A DNA stretch of 64,000 bases. It comes from Pseudomonas deceptionensis. GTDB taxonomy: Bacteria > Pseudomonadota > Gammaproteobacteria > Pseudomonadales > Pseudomonadaceae. Location of the stretch: the NCBI RefSeq assembly GCF_900106095.1, contig NZ_FNUD01000002.1, positions 4,547,501 through 4,611,500 on the forward strand, written 5' to 3'. Made by a program: the position numbers and the translations under genes. The notes below the pieces were generated by a model. It had not been told where the DNA came from, ran no database searches, and was given only the letters and a program-made list of their open reading frames with translations. Below are positions 19,495-28,967 of the stretch, piece after piece; position 1 is the stretch's first letter; the number at the start of each line of letters is the position of its first letter.

Positions 19495-19951
19495 GCTTTA
19501 TCTCCTGCTCTAAATGTTTACCCGCGCCGCTCACGTCGGCAAAGGCCGTACGTAAAGCTTCGGGAATGGCCCGGGGTTTGAAACTATCGGCGCGCACACA
19601 GGCCACCAAAAACTGCCCTTCACAGAGCAGCGTTGCATCTGCAGCCCGCCAGACCTGCTGTTTGAATCGCAGGCTGGCACGGTTGAGTTCTGTTACTTGC
19701 GCACTTACCAACAGTTCGTCGTCCAGTCGCGCCGGCGCGTGGTAGCGCGCCTCGCTGGAATGCACGACAAATAACAGATTCTCGCCTGCCAACTCGGATT
19801 GGGCAAAGCCCAGCTCCCGCAGCCTTTCGGTTCGAGCCCGCTCCATAAACTTTAGATAATTTACGTAATACACGACGCCACCCGCATCGGTGTCCTCGTA
19901 ATAAACGCGACAGCGATGTGCGAACGGCTCAAGCCTGTTTTGCGCGCGCAT
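19484..19951 (-). CDS. ybgC: Tol-Pal-associated acyl-CoA thioesterase YbgC
   Basis: Hot-dog-fold thioesterase of 155 residues, first gene of the tol-pal operon. The 4-hydroxybenzoyl-CoA-thioesterase-type motif [19 protein letters not shown] includes the catalytic aspartate (about D21). A GAGGAG stands 13 bases before the ATG. Its cytoplasmic role is thought to touch phospholipid or acyl-CoA metabolism; a direct part in Tol action is not established. Confidence 0.94.
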   Translation of the reverse strand: MRAQNRLEPFAHRCRVYYEDTDAGGVVYYVNYLKFMERARTERLRELGFAQSELAGENLLFVVHSSEARYHAPARLDDELLVSAQVTELNRASLRFKQQVWRAADATLLCEGQFLVACVRADSFKPRAIPEALRTAFADVSGAGKHLEQEIKRGS

Positions 19952-20088
19952 ACTCTAGTGCTTACTCCTCAGGTTGCCAATCCGCCAAACCACTGTTTTT
20001 CACGCTTCTTGAGCTTTATGAGCCAAGATTTTCAGCGCCAGCACTTGAGACAGCAAAAACCTTGAAAAAATCGGTCATGAACCGCTTA

Positions 20089-21150
20089 TTAATCGTCCAA
20101 AGCATTCAGGAATTCGTCTACCACAGGCATATCACCCAAGCGCGAAGGAATATTCAAGCCAAAGTGCAAATACGCATGCCGGGTCACTACACGCCCTCGC
20201 GGGGTCCGCATGATGTAGCCCTGCTGAATCAGATACGGCTCCAGCACATCCTCAATCGTATGCCGCTCTTCACTGATCGCGGCAGCCAGACTGTCAATGC
20301 CCACAGGCCCACCATCGAACTTCTCGATCATGGTCAGTAGCAAACGCCGGTCTTGATGATCAAAACCATGCTCATCAACATCCAGCAGGTTCAACGCCAG
20401 GTCAGCCACGGGTTTGGTGATATGCCCCTTGGCCCGCACTTCGGCAAAATCTCGTACACGACGCAACAGACGATTGGCGATCCGGGGTGTACCGCGAGCC
20501 CGGCGGGCAATTTCGTAAGCCCCTTCCGGGTCGAGCGGCAGACCGAAGATATCGGCCGAACGACTGACAATCGTTGCCAGGTCATCAGTACTGTAGAACT
20601 CCAGTCGCTGAACAATCCCGAAACGATCGCGCAACGGGTTTGTCAGCATCCCGGCCCGCGTCGTCGCCCCCACCAGAGTGAAAGGCGGCAAGTCGAGCTT
20701 GATCGAGCGTGCAGCCGGACCCTCGCCAATCATGATGTCGAGCTGAAAGTCTTCCATTGCCGGGTACAACACTTCTTCGACAATGGGTGACAGGCGATGG
20801 ATCTCATCAATGAACAACACATCATGGGGCTCAAGATTGGTCAGCAAGGCCGCCAGATCACCCGGGCGCTCCAACACGGGGCCTGAGGTGCTTTTGATAG
20901 ACACCCCCATTTCCTGGGCAATGATGTTGGCCAGCGTGGTCTTGCCCAACCCCGGCGGACCAAAAATCAGCGTATGGTCCAGCGATTCCGAGCGCCCGCG
21001 CGCGGCCTGGATGAACAGCTCCATCTGCTCACGCACTGTTGGTTGACCAATATAGTCGGCCAGGCTCAAAGGGCGAATTGCCCGATCCTGAACTTCTTCC
21101 CGGTCCCGCCCGCTTGGGGCAGCGGTTATCAAACGATCAGCGTCAATCAC
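20089..21150 (-). CDS. ruvB: Holliday junction branch migration ATPase RuvB
   Basis: AAA+ motor of 353 residues. Walker A GPPGLGKT lies at 64-71, Walker B LFIDEIH about 45 residues later, sensor 1 GATTRAGML next, and a winged-helix DNA-binding end ([17 protein letters not shown]). The GTG at 21150 directly abuts the ruvA stop, so the pair is coupled. Confidence 0.98.
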   Translation of the reverse strand: MIDADRLITAAPSGRDREEVQDRAIRPLSLADYIGQPTVREQMELFIQAARGRSESLDHTLIFGPPGLGKTTLANIIAQEMGVSIKSTSGPVLERPGDLAALLTNLEPHDVLFIDEIHRLSPIVEEVLYPAMEDFQLDIMIGEGPAARSIKLDLPPFTLVGATTRAGMLTNPLRDRFGIVQRLEFYSTDDLATIVSRSADIFGLPLDPEGAYEIARRARGTPRIANRLLRRVRDFAEVRAKGHITKPVADLALNLLDVDEHGFDHQDRRLLLTMIEKFDGGPVGIDSLAAAISEERHTIEDVLEPYLIQQGYIMRTPRGRVVTRHAYLHFGLNIPSRLGDMPVVDEFLNALDD

Positions 21151-21759
21151 TTAAATCATCCCCTTAAGGGCGCGGCGGATCATGTCTTCACTGCTCAACG
21201 TTTTATCCTTGATCGCGGAAACCGCCTTGCTGGCTTCCTGAGGTTTATAGCCCAAAGAAATCAAGGCGCTGACCGCATCACTCTCGGCACTGGCCACTTG
21301 CACCGGCGCATCCGGCTGATTGGGAACCAGGGCAAACATGCTCGGTACCTGCTCCCACGCCTTGAAGCGATCTTTCAACTCGACCAGCAGGCGCTCGGCA
21401 GTCTTCTTGCCGACACCCGGAACCTTGGTCAAGGCCGAGGTATCCTGGGCCTGAACGCAACGAACAAGCTCATCAACCTCCAGGCTAGACATCAATGCCA
21501 ACGCCAGTTTGGGGCCGACGCCGTTGAGCCGGATCAGCTCACGGAAGAAGTCGCGCTCACGCTTGCCAATGAAACCATAGAGCAACTGGGCGTCTTCGCG
21601 AACAACCAGATGGGTATGCAGGGTCAAAGGCTCGCCGATGGACGGCAACCGATAGAGCGTGGTCATTGGCACTTCCAGCTCGTAGCCCAGGCCATTTACA
21701 TCCAGAATCAGGTGCGGCGGCTGTTTTTCAGCCAGAGTGCCGCGCAAGCGTCCAATCAC
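21151..21759 (-). CDS. ruvA: Holliday junction-binding protein RuvA
   Basis: Tetrameric junction-binding subunit of 202 residues. It has an N-terminal OB-fold beginning MIGRLRGTL, two helix-hairpin-helix motifs ([12 protein letters not shown] and [12 protein letters not shown]) and a C-terminal RuvB-binding domain (about 155-202). It lies 111 bp downstream of ruvC. Confidence 0.98.
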   Translation of the reverse strand: MIGRLRGTLAEKQPPHLILDVNGLGYELEVPMTTLYRLPSIGEPLTLHTHLVVREDAQLLYGFIGKRERDFFRELIRLNGVGPKLALALMSSLEVDELVRCVQAQDTSALTKVPGVGKKTAERLLVELKDRFKAWEQVPSMFALVPNQPDAPVQVASAESDAVSALISLGYKPQEASKAVSAIKDKTLSSEDMIRRALKGMI

Positions 21760-21870
21760 GTTTCAGATCCTTTTCTCTGGCCAGATCAATGGCTGACAAC
21801 TAGAACGACAGAGCCGCATCATTACAGATGGCGCCCTGCCAGCAAGCTTAATAACGTTAAAAATCGCGCC

Positions 21871-22395
21871 CTAGAGCCGCAAACGCCCACCACGGCTACG
21901 CGCCGCGCCCAGGCCATGGGGCAACAGGCTTGAGCGCGTGTGCGCATGGCACAAGGCTATCGCCAGCGCATCCGACGCATCGATTTGCGGTTTGCTGGTC
22001 AGCTTGAGCAGATGCATGACCATCATCATTACCTGTTCCTTGTTGGCACCACCGGTGCCTGCCACGGCCTGCTTGACTTGGGTTGCCGAGTACTCGGCGA
22101 TCTCCAGGCTTTCTTCGGCCCCGGCGACAATGGCCGCACCCCTGGCCTGACCCAGCTTGAGTGCCGAATCGGCATTGCGCGCCATAAACACCTTTTCGAT
22201 GCCCATGGTGACAGGGCCGTACGTCTGAATAACCTCACGCACCCCGCGATAGACGATCTGCAACCGCTCATGCAGTTCGCCGCTCCCCGTGCGAATACAC
22301 CCCGAAGCCACATACACACAGCCACGCCCGGTGTCTCGCACCACGCCATAACCGGTGATTCGCGAACCAGGATCAATACCAAGAATAAGAGTCAT
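21871..22395 (-). CDS. ruvC: Holliday junction resolvase RuvC
   Basis: RNase H-fold resolvase of 174 residues. Catalytic acids are visible: D7 in ILGIDPGSR, a glutamate in GIEKVF (about E68), and the D..DA pair in the C-terminal [15 protein letters not shown]. It cleaves junctions held by RuvAB. Confidence 0.98.
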   Translation of the reverse strand: MTLILGIDPGSRITGYGVVRDTGRGCVYVASGCIRTGSGELHERLQIVYRGVREVIQTYGPVTMGIEKVFMARNADSALKLGQARGAAIVAGAEESLEIAEYSATQVKQAVAGTGGANKEQVMMMVMHLLKLTSKPQIDASDALAIALCHAHTRSSLLPHGLGAARSRGGRLRL

Positions 22396-22456
22396 AACGC
22401 CTACAGCTTATGAAGTGACGCCCACCGGCACATACCCGGACAGCTTAAAGGCAGAA

Positions 22457-22503
22457 GCCGGAGGTGCACAGCGCCGCGATCATCGCGACGGTACACCTCC
22501 GGC
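22457..22503 (-). terminator. Hairpin after yebC
   Basis: Perfect 10-bp arms GCCGGAGGTG / CACCTCCGGC with an internal GCGCCGCGATCATCGCG fold. It lies 25 bp after the yebC stop and may separate yebC from ruvCAB. The T-tract is poor, so termination may be partial. Confidence 0.55.
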
Positions 22504-22527
22504 CTCTTGATTGACGCAACCCAGGTA

Positions 22528-23274
22528 TCAGCCAAGCTGTTCCAGGACGGCGTCAGGAATTTCAGCGTTGGAATATACGTTTTGTACGTCATCCAGGTCC
22601 TCAAGCATGTCGATCAGCTTGAGCACCTTCTCAGCCCCTTCCAGATCCAGTTCGGCGCTGGTGGTTGGCAACATAACGATCTCGGCATCAGTCGGAGCAA
22701 AGCCCGCTGCTTCCAGGGCGTTGCGAACCGCATAAAAGCTTGAGAACGAAGTGAATACGTCAATGGAACCGTCTTCGTTGGTCACCACGTCGTCGGCATC
22801 TGCCTCCATTGCAGCGTCCATCAAGGCCTCTTCATCAACGCCAGGCGCATAGGTAATCTGGCCCTTGCGCTCAAACAGATACGCGACCGAACCGTCAGTA
22901 CCAAGGTTGCCGCCGCATTTGCTGAACGCATGACGTACAGCCGCTGCGGTGCGGTTACGATTATCGGTCATGCACTCAACCATCACGGCAACGCCGCCGG
23001 GACCGTAACCTTCGTAGCTCAGCTCGACCATATCGTCGGTATCAGCCGCACCAGCACCGCGGGCGACTGCGCGATCGATAATGTCGCGACTCATGTTTGC
23101 ACCAAGGGCCTTGTCCAGCGCCAGACGCAGACGCGGGTTGGAGCCCGGCTCAGCACCACCCTGGCGGGCAGCTACGGTCAGCTCACGTATCCACTTGGTG
23201 AAAATCTTGCCTTTTTTGGCATCCTGACGCTCTTTGCGGTGCTTGATGTTCGCCCACTTAGAATGACCTGCCAT
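22528..23274 (-). CDS. yebC: YebC/PmpR-family regulator and translation factor
   Basis: Cytoplasmic protein of 248 residues beginning [14 protein letters not shown], the family signature. The P. aeruginosa orthologue PmpR has been reported as a regulator of the PQS quorum-sensing gene pqsR; other family members act on ribosomes at difficult peptide motifs. The three-domain length is normal. It lies between aspS and ruvC in the same order as in P. aeruginosa. Confidence 0.96.
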   Translation of the reverse strand: MAGHSKWANIKHRKERQDAKKGKIFTKWIRELTVAARQGGAEPGSNPRLRLALDKALGANMSRDIIDRAVARGAGAADTDDMVELSYEGYGPGGVAVMVECMTDNRNRTAAAVRHAFSKCGGNLGTDGSVAYLFERKGQITYAPGVDEEALMDAAMEADADDVVTNEDGSIDVFTSFSSFYAVRNALEAAGFAPTDAEIVMLPTTSAELDLEGAEKVLKLIDMLEDLDDVQNVYSNAEIPDAVLEQLG

Positions 23275-23357
23275 AACGCACTCCGAATCCCTTTAAAAAC
23301 CTTGCCCGGTTTCACCTCTGGCTTGACCCGGCAATAAAAATTCTCGACCCAAATGAC

Positions 23358-23383
23358 AAAGGCGCATCCGGAGATGCGCCTTT
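23358..23383 (-). terminator. Intrinsic terminator after aspS
   Basis: Perfect 11-bp arms AAAGGCGCATC / GATGCGCCTTT with a four-base loop, 11 bp past the aspS stop on the minus strand. Confidence 0.82.
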
Positions 23384-23394
23384 GAGGGCCAGCT

Positions 23395-25170
23395 TTACTC
23401 AGCCTTAGGCTGTTCGCGCAAACGAATGTGCAACTCGCTCAGCGCTTTGTTATCAACCACACCCGGAGCCTGAGTCATGACGCAGGCAGCACTCTGGGTT
23501 TTCGGGAAGGCAATCACTTCACGAATCGACTGGGCACCGGTCATCAGCATCACCAGACGGTCCAGACCGAACGCCAAACCACCGTGGGGTGGTGCGCCGT
23601 ATTTCAGTGCGTCCAGCAGGAAGCCAAATTTCTCTTCCTGTTCAGCTTCATTGATACCCAACAGGCGGAAGACCGCTTGTTGCATTTCCTTGCGGTGGAT
23701 ACGGATCGAACCGCCACCCAACTCAGTACCGTTGAGCACCATGTCGTAGGCACGGGACAGCGCGGTAGCCGGGTTGGCCTCGAGCTCTTGCGGCGAACAC
23801 TTTGGTGCAGTGAACGGGTGATGCAAGGCGCTGAAGCTGCCATCAGCGTTTTCTTCGAACATCGGGAAGTCCACAACCCACATCGGTGCCCACTCGCACG
23901 TCAGCAGGTTCAGATCGTTACCAACCTTGATACGCAGGGCGCCCAGGGCTTCGCTGACGATCTTGGCCTTGTCGGCACCGAAGAACACGATGTCGCCATC
24001 AACCGCACCAACGCGATCCAGGATCACATTGAGGTTGGCTTCAGGGATGTTCTTGACGATCGGCGATTGCAGACCCTCAACACCTTTGGCGCGCTCGTTG
24101 ACCTTGATGTACGCCAGACCGCGGGCACCATAGATGCCGACAAACTTGGTGTAATCGTCGATCTGCTTGCGCGGCATGCTCGCGCCGCCGGGAACGCGCA
24201 GGGCAGCGATACGGCATTTAGGGTCGTTGGCCGGGCCGCTGAACACCTTGAATTCCACATCCTTGAGCTGATCGGCAACATCAACCAGTTCCAGCGGGTT
24301 ACGCAGGTCAGGCTTGTCGGAACCGAAACGGCGCATGGCCTCTTCCCAGGTCATGTGCGGGAACTCACCGAATTCCAGACCCAGCACTTCCTTGAACAGG
24401 TTGCGGATCATCTCTTCAGTCAGGCCCATGATCTCGGCTTCGTTCATGAAGCTGGTTTCGATGTCGATCTGAGTGAACTCAGGCTGACGGTCGGCACGCA
24501 GGTCTTCGTCACGGAAGCACTTGGCGATCTGGTAGTAGCGGTCAAAACCGGCAACCATCAACAGCTGCTTGAACAGCTGTGGCGATTGCGGCAAGGCAAA
24601 GAAAGAACCGGCGTGGGTACGGCTTGGCACCAGATAGTCACGTGCGCCTTCTGGCGTGGCACGGGTCAGGATTGGTGTTTCAACGTCCAGGAAGCCGTTT
24701 TCGTCCAGGAAGCGACGGATGCTGGTGGTCATGCGCGAACGCAGACGCAGCTTCTCGAGCATTTCCGGGCGACGCAGGTCGATAAAGCGATAGCGCAGGC
24801 GGGTTTCTTCGCCAACATCGGAGAACTCGTTGAGCGGGAACGGCGGGGTTTCCGCTTCGTTCAATACTTCCAGCTCGTAACCCAGCACTTCGATCATGCC
24901 CGACGCCATGTTGGCGTTGCCAGCACCGGCCGGACGCAGACGCACCTTACCGGTGATCTTTACCACGTACTCACTGCGCACACGGTCAGCGGCAGCAAAC
25001 GTCTCGGCGCGATCCGGGTCAAACACCACCTGGGCCAGACCATCACGATCACGGATATCGAGGAAAATCACCCCACCGTGGTCACGGCGACGATGGACCC
25101 ATCCGCAAAGGGTAATTTCCTGGCCTTCCAGGCTTTCGTTCAGTTGGCCGCAATAATGGCTGCGCATCAT
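23395..25170 (-). CDS. aspS: Aspartate--tRNA(Asp/Asn) ligase
   Basis: Class II synthetase of 591 residues. It has the N-terminal anticodon-binding OB-fold, motif 2 ([16 protein letters not shown]) and motif 3 ([11 protein letters not shown] near the C-terminus), with the bacterial GAD insertion between. In P. aeruginosa this enzyme is non-discriminating and also makes Asp-tRNA(Asn) for GatCAB; the same is likely here but cannot be proven from this window. The start is the ATG at 25170 (MMRSHYCGQ); the frame is open upstream, but that extension has no family match. Confidence 0.97.
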   Translation of the reverse strand: MMRSHYCGQLNESLEGQEITLCGWVHRRRDHGGVIFLDIRDRDGLAQVVFDPDRAETFAAADRVRSEYVVKITGKVRLRPAGAGNANMASGMIEVLGYELEVLNEAETPPFPLNEFSDVGEETRLRYRFIDLRRPEMLEKLRLRSRMTTSIRRFLDENGFLDVETPILTRATPEGARDYLVPSRTHAGSFFALPQSPQLFKQLLMVAGFDRYYQIAKCFRDEDLRADRQPEFTQIDIETSFMNEAEIMGLTEEMIRNLFKEVLGLEFGEFPHMTWEEAMRRFGSDKPDLRNPLELVDVADQLKDVEFKVFSGPANDPKCRIAALRVPGGASMPRKQIDDYTKFVGIYGARGLAYIKVNERAKGVEGLQSPIVKNIPEANLNVILDRVGAVDGDIVFFGADKAKIVSEALGALRIKVGNDLNLLTCEWAPMWVVDFPMFEENADGSFSALHHPFTAPKCSPQELEANPATALSRAYDMVLNGTELGGGSIRIHRKEMQQAVFRLLGINEAEQEEKFGFLLDALKYGAPPHGGLAFGLDRLVMLMTGAQSIREVIAFPKTQSAACVMTQAPGVVDNKALSELHIRLREQPKAE

Positions 25171-25279
25171 GGTAGTGGTTTCACTTCTCGTAATTCGAAA
25201 TTCGGTGGAGGTCTTGCGCACCGACGGTGCTGGTAACAATGCAAGAGACCGCTTGTGTTCTGACTGCGTTCCTTCAACC

Positions 25280-25501
25280 TCAGTCGGATTTGTCGCCGCC
25301 TGCCAGATTCTTTTTCGAGCCTGTCTTGAAGTCTGTTTCGTACCAGCCTGTACCGCTGAGGCGAAAGCCTGGCATGGACAGCATTTTCTTCAGTTCAGGT
25401 GCCTGACAGGCAGGACAATCAACCAGCGGTGGAGCGCTGATCTTTTGAATGGCTTCCAGTTGATGACCACAGGAAGCACATTGGTAATCGTACATGGGCA
25501 T
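25280..25501 (-). CDS. FmdB-family zinc-ribbon protein
   Basis: Small protein of 73 residues with [10 protein letters not shown] and, 20-odd residues later, CPAC, a Cys4 zinc ribbon of the FmdB/regulatory type, followed by a flexible Gly/Lys/Asp tail. The start at 25501 gives the usual family N-terminus; a longer frame upstream is not supported. It is commonly found just upstream of aspS, as here (109 bp). Function unresolved, possibly DNA or protein binding. Confidence 0.85.
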   Translation of the reverse strand: MPMYDYQCASCGHQLEAIQKISAPPLVDCPACQAPELKKMLSMPGFRLSGTGWYETDFKTGSKKNLAGGDKSD

Positions 25502-25682
25502 TGGCGCGTCTCGACAATCCGTTAGCGGCAACCCTTAAAGAGGGCCACGCAGCAAAGGGCGAGATTATATATGGTAAATCGAGCCATTGCAGCCGCATGA
25601 GCAGCCAGAACGCCTCAAATGCATCATAAATATTGTGCGATTACAAGCCATCGAACGCCCTCCTGCAGCCAGCCACACCCCC

Positions 25683-26045
25683 TCATCCTACAAACACCTG
25701 TTCTTGCCCCACCCCCCGAGAATTCCGTGCCGCCTTCAATAAATGCATGACGCAGACAACCCGAATGAGCCCGCTGAAATTTTTCACCCCCCCATGCCGC
25801 AAGTGCACTTCACGGTCAATGTAAGACAGCAGTGTATTAATTGAACAATCATTAATACGCGAAATATCGGACAGAACTTCCCAATACACCTCTTCGAGCC
25901 TTAAACAGGTGGCAAAACCATTCAACCTGACTGAGCGTGAAAGTGGCCGGGCCAGGGTCATGCCAAAATCAAGCACTACGGGATCAACCCCAACTCTCTG
26001 CAGTAACCTACCGCCTGCGTTTTCTTGCCGAATCAATCGTCCCAT
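25683..26045 (-). CDS. Ribbon-helix-helix domain protein (RHH_4-like)
   Basis: Protein of 120 residues. The central part, SRSVRLNGFATCLRLEEVYWEVLSD..., gives a beta strand followed by two helices, as in the ribbon-helix-helix family that in pseudomonads is annotated as an uncharacterised RHH_4 protein; it ends with a ..NFSGLIRVVCVMHL helix. AAAGGAG ten bases before the ATG at 26045 fixes the start. A shorter paralogue lies at 61871-62176. Function unknown; a DNA-binding or protein-pairing role is plausible. The C-terminal tail is Gly/Arg/Gln-rich and not conserved between the two. Confidence 0.75.
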   Translation of the reverse strand: MGRLIRQENAGGRLLQRVGVDPVVLDFGMTLARPLSRSVRLNGFATCLRLEEVYWEVLSDISRINDCSINTLLSYIDREVHLRHGGVKNFSGLIRVVCVMHLLKAARNSRGVGQEQVFVG

Positions 26046-26878
26046 TGTTAAAGCACTCCTTTGCACACTATTAAAATCGATCAGTATTTTTTTGAAGAAC
26101 TGACCTCATAAAACAATATGTAAAAATTCATATCCAGCGGACCAGACCCTCATACCTGTAGGAGGGCTCTCGTCGCCCCCGGAGAATATGGGCGAACCCG
26201 GATGCCTCGCGAACGGCCTGACCACAAGGCTGCGGGGCATGGGCAGCCAAATAGTAAAAGGGAATGACACCCCCCTCTTCAACAACCACTTCCAGACGAC
26301 TCTAAATACGCCGACGGGCAAACACGAAGACGAATACTGAATACAACTTGAAAGTGCACACCTTTACGCACTCACTTATACCGCCCCGCGCAAACTTCCA
26401 TACACCAACCCCCGGACAGACTATTACGCGCCTGCGCAAAGTACCGACTCACACACCAACACGCTCCCCGGATAGCACAACCACCCTCCCCCATAACCGC
26501 CACACCAAAAAAATAAAAGCTCACGACCAACGGTTGTCATCACGTCGACTCTAGCCGCATTTACACTTAGTAACTGCCAGACAGCATCACACGCGCAGCC
26601 CGCAAACAATGGACTACATGTGTCTAGGACACGGCTTTCATGAAATTAAGAATTTAGTAGGCACTCACCCTGCAGGAGCGCCTACAGATGTCTCAATACG
26701 CTTAATTTGAGTAGGCCCGAGCTTTGCTGTTAAATAGGCAGCGTGTCGCCCTTTCCAAGCCTATGGCGAGGACGCATAGGCTGATGACCGCACGTGTCCA
26801 GCGCCTCCATTTTTTTCTGAAGCGAACCGTGCGCCATCAGCTCTTCCTTGCGATCCATCTTAATGTGAGTCAATTGAA
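26046..26878. other. 833-bp non-coding region before the membrane/cold-shock gene
   Basis: I see no convincing gene; open frames here lack ribosome sites and have atypical composition (many His, Thr and Pro from CAC/ACC runs). It holds a GTAGGC...GCCTAC repeat-like hairpin around 26658-26690 and an 8-bp-arm hairpin (AGCCTATG / CATAGGCT, 26758-26782) about 100 bp before the next start. A long structured 5' leader would fit a cold-shock-domain gene, but this is inference. Confidence 0.5.
26758..26782 (+). promoter_or_regulatory. Hairpin in the probable 5' leader of the cold-shock-domain gene
   Basis: Arms AGCCTATG / CATAGGCT around a nine-base loop, about 97 bp before the start codon. It could be a thermo-sensitive or stability element of the mRNA leader; no such role has been shown. 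Confidence 0.35.
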
Positions 26879-27481
26879 ATGTTGAAAATCGTCCACCTGC
26901 TAACGGGTGCAGCGGCTTTGCTGCTGTCCTTTATTCCCAGCCTGCAATCTGAAGCACTACCTTACCTCCAACACCCTGATGCTCTTTATCTGGCTTTTTT
27001 TGGCCTGTTGAACCTGACACTGGCTCCAGTCATTCCGTTCTGGAATAAAGGCCCGCGTCACCAACTGCAAAACCTGGTCAGCGCCCTTCTGGTGCTTTCC
27101 GTTGTACTGCAAACCCTTACCCTGTTCGGCCTGCTGTTGCCGATCGGTGACCAGCCCGCTGTTCTGCTGGGCCTTACTCCGGCAGTGATCGCGGTATTGC
27201 TTCATCTGGCTGTCAGCTTCTACAAATCGTCACCTTCGACGTCTTCGCAAAGTTATGACATGACCAACCGCGATACAGGGACTGTAAAGTGGTTCAACAC
27301 CTCGAAGGGCTTCGGGTTTATCTCCCGAGATTCCGGCGATGATATCTTCGTTCACTTTCGCGCCATTCGCGGCGAAGGCCACCGGGTTCTGGTGGAAGGG
27401 CAACGCGTCGAGTTCTCCGTTATGAACCGCGACAAAGGCCTACAAGCTGAAGACGTGATCGCAGCGCTGCCGCGCCGCTGA
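26879..27481 (+). CDS. Membrane-anchored cold-shock-domain protein
   Basis: A 200-residue fusion. The first 115 residues form about four hydrophobic helices (about 5-22, 35-53, 65-87, 94-114); after a Ser-rich linker the last 70 residues are a complete cold-shock domain with GTVKWFN, RNP1 KGFGFI (143-148) and RNP2 DIFVHF (155-160). It would place an RNA- or ssDNA-binding domain on the cytoplasmic face of the inner membrane. M128 (base 27260) opens the CSD in frame and would give a 73-residue protein of CspA size. It sits where P. aeruginosa has its probable cold-shock gene PA0961. Role not known. Confidence 0.85.
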   Translation: MLKIVHLLTGAAALLLSFIPSLQSEALPYLQHPDALYLAFFGLLNLTLAPVIPFWNKGPRHQLQNLVSALLVLSVVLQTLTLFGLLLPIGDQPAVLLGLTPAVIAVLLHLAVSFYKSSPSTSSQSYDMTNRDTGTVKWFNTSKGFGFISRDSGDDIFVHFRAIRGEGHRVLVEGQRVEFSVMNRDKGLQAEDVIAALPRR

Positions 27482-27490
27482 TTTCAGCCC

Positions 27491-27531
27491 AAAAAAAACC
27501 GCGACCAGCCAAGCCGGTCGCGGTTTTTTTT
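27491..27531. terminator. Bidirectional intrinsic terminator
   Basis: Stem AAAACCGCGACC / GGTCGCGGTTTT with eight A and eight T at the ends, between the convergent cold-shock-domain gene (+) and slyX (-). Confidence 0.92.
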
Positions 27532-27546
27532 GCCTGCGCAAAAGAC

Positions 27547-27753
27547 TTAATAGTGCGGAGGCGGCGCTTCTTCCTCAAATGACTCGAACTGCCCGCCCAT
27601 TTCTTCCTGGCGTTTGAGCAGCGCGGCCATCTGCATCTGCAAACGATCTACTGCGTTCTGCTGCATCACCAGCACATCATTCAATGCCTGAATGGTGTCA
27701 TCCTGAAAAGCCAAACGACTTTCAAGATCCATTACTCGCGCTTCAAGCGTCAC
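27547..27753 (-). CDS. slyX: SlyX family protein
   Basis: Small coiled-coil protein of 68 residues with heptad-like [19 protein letters not shown] and a C-terminal EEEAPPPHY, the SlyX hallmark tail. It starts with GTG at 27753, 2 bp after the HIT gene stop, with GGAGGG upstream. Function unknown in all bacteria. Confidence 0.92.
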   Translation of the reverse strand: MTLEARVMDLESRLAFQDDTIQALNDVLVMQQNAVDRLQMQMAALLKRQEEMGGQFESFEEEAPPPHY

Positions 27754-27755
27754 AA

Positions 27756-28208
27756 TCAGCCCTCCGAAAAAGTGAAACCAGCGTCAAAAGCCGACGCGAG
27801 CCTGTCCCGGACAGCGCATACATCTACCTGCGTATACGGTTGTGCAGGATGTTTGCCCCAAACCGGCCCGGGCCAGGCCACGTCAGCCTGATAACGAACA
27901 ATCACATGCATGTGCAGCTGGCTGACAACATTACCCAATGTGGCGACATTCATTTTATCGGCACCGAACACGTCTTTCAGCACTCGCGCCAAGGCAGTCG
28001 TCTCACCCCACATCAGCTGCTGGTCATGGTCATCCAATTGAAATAATTCGGTTATACCCTCACGACGAGGCACCAGAATGAACCAGGGGTAATTCGAATC
28101 ATTGGAAAGCAGCAAGCGGCACAAGGGGAAGTCCCCTATCAGCCAGGTATCCTCTTGAAGGCGTGTATCCAAAGCGAACACTGGGGGCTCTCCTGTTTGA
28201 CCGTTCAT
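27756..28208 (-). CDS. HIT-family nucleotide-binding protein
   Basis: Cytoplasmic protein of 150 residues with the HIT motif QLHMHVIVR (about residues 97-105). The first histidine of the usual HxHxH pattern is glutamine, while the middle histidines are kept. Family members hydrolyse or transfer nucleotides. It precedes slyX by 2 bp and forms a two-gene operon with it, as in P. aeruginosa. Substrate unknown. Confidence 0.88.
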   Translation of the reverse strand: MNGQTGEPPVFALDTRLQEDTWLIGDFPLCRLLLSNDSNYPWFILVPRREGITELFQLDDHDQQLMWGETTALARVLKDVFGADKMNVATLGNVVSQLHMHVIVRYQADVAWPGPVWGKHPAQPYTQVDVCAVRDRLASAFDAGFTFSEG

Positions 28209-28967
28209 TTCAGTTCAATTCAACGCCCGATGAGACTCATCAGCCACCAAATGACAGAAGTGAAGGATACCCTTGATTGGTACCCATATCACGCCAGCAA
28301 CCACAGACGCACACCCGAAATACCGCGTAGTACGCTCAATCAACACCCTTTAAACACTTGTGCACCAAAACTGCACAACGCGAATGCTTTTAGTGCGCTA
28401 AAACGTCACCGACCACCCCAACAGGTGTTAACCGGTAACGTTTCAAGATCACACCTGCCACGAAAACGCCTCTTTGCAACGAAATGCAACCCGTCGGACG
28501 CCGCCTTATCGCCATTTGACCCAAGCCACATCAGGCCTCAGCGGTCGAAAAAGAGAAAAAGTGTTTATTTTTTCCCGACACTGCAGTTTGAGCATGCTTG
28601 TTGCATAAAGCATTGCATAGTCGCCAGAGCTTGCGCCGGAGTGCAGAAGCCTGACGATAGATAACAATAGCTGGAACGTAGGAATTTGGAGTTTTATTGC
28701 GTCGGAAGCGTGTATCACATCTATACGCCCGACGCGAAAAACAGCACTAAATACATGCTAAAACTAGGCACAACGCTACGCGCTTGCGACATGTAGGGTG
28801 CAATTTGCGACACAGCTGTAAAGAAGCTGAAAGCTTATGAGAGCAAGTATCGCCAATATTGCCGGCGTGATATAAGTTTGCGCCGACACAAAAAGAAAGA
28901 GCCGCCCAGATAATAATTTCAGGTGGGACGGCAGTACTCTTCCTAAAAACCAAAGGAGCAAATCACG
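28209..28967. other. 759-bp non-coding region upstream of the OprD-type porin gene
   Basis: No supported gene on either strand. It should contain the HIT/slyX promoter at its left end and the porin promoter and leader at its right end (AAGGAG ten bases before the porin ATG). A strong hairpin lies at 28699-28735. The size is large for a simple promoter region, so a small RNA is possible. Confidence 0.5.
28699..28735. other. Strong hairpin in the non-coding region before the porin gene
   Basis: Outer arms GCGTCGG / CCGACGC enclose a second pairing region GCGTGTA / TATACGC around a short loop. A terminator-like T-run is absent on both strands. It might be part of a small RNA or of a porin mRNA leader. 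Confidence 0.4.

Noticed and set aside
23428..25236. Long open frame on the plus strand, antisense to aspS
   Set aside because: Typical GC-rich antisense shadow: rich in Gln, His and Arg, no ribosome site, no family motif. The same reasoning excludes the long antisense frames opposite secA (39874-41544), tolB (15790-17277), fumarase (53107-54720), the amidase (5080-6318) and argJ (37512-38627).
26106..26321. Open frame on the minus strand between the ribbon-helix-helix and cold-shock genes
   Set aside because: No ribosome site or recognisable domain; composition looks like translated repeat DNA.
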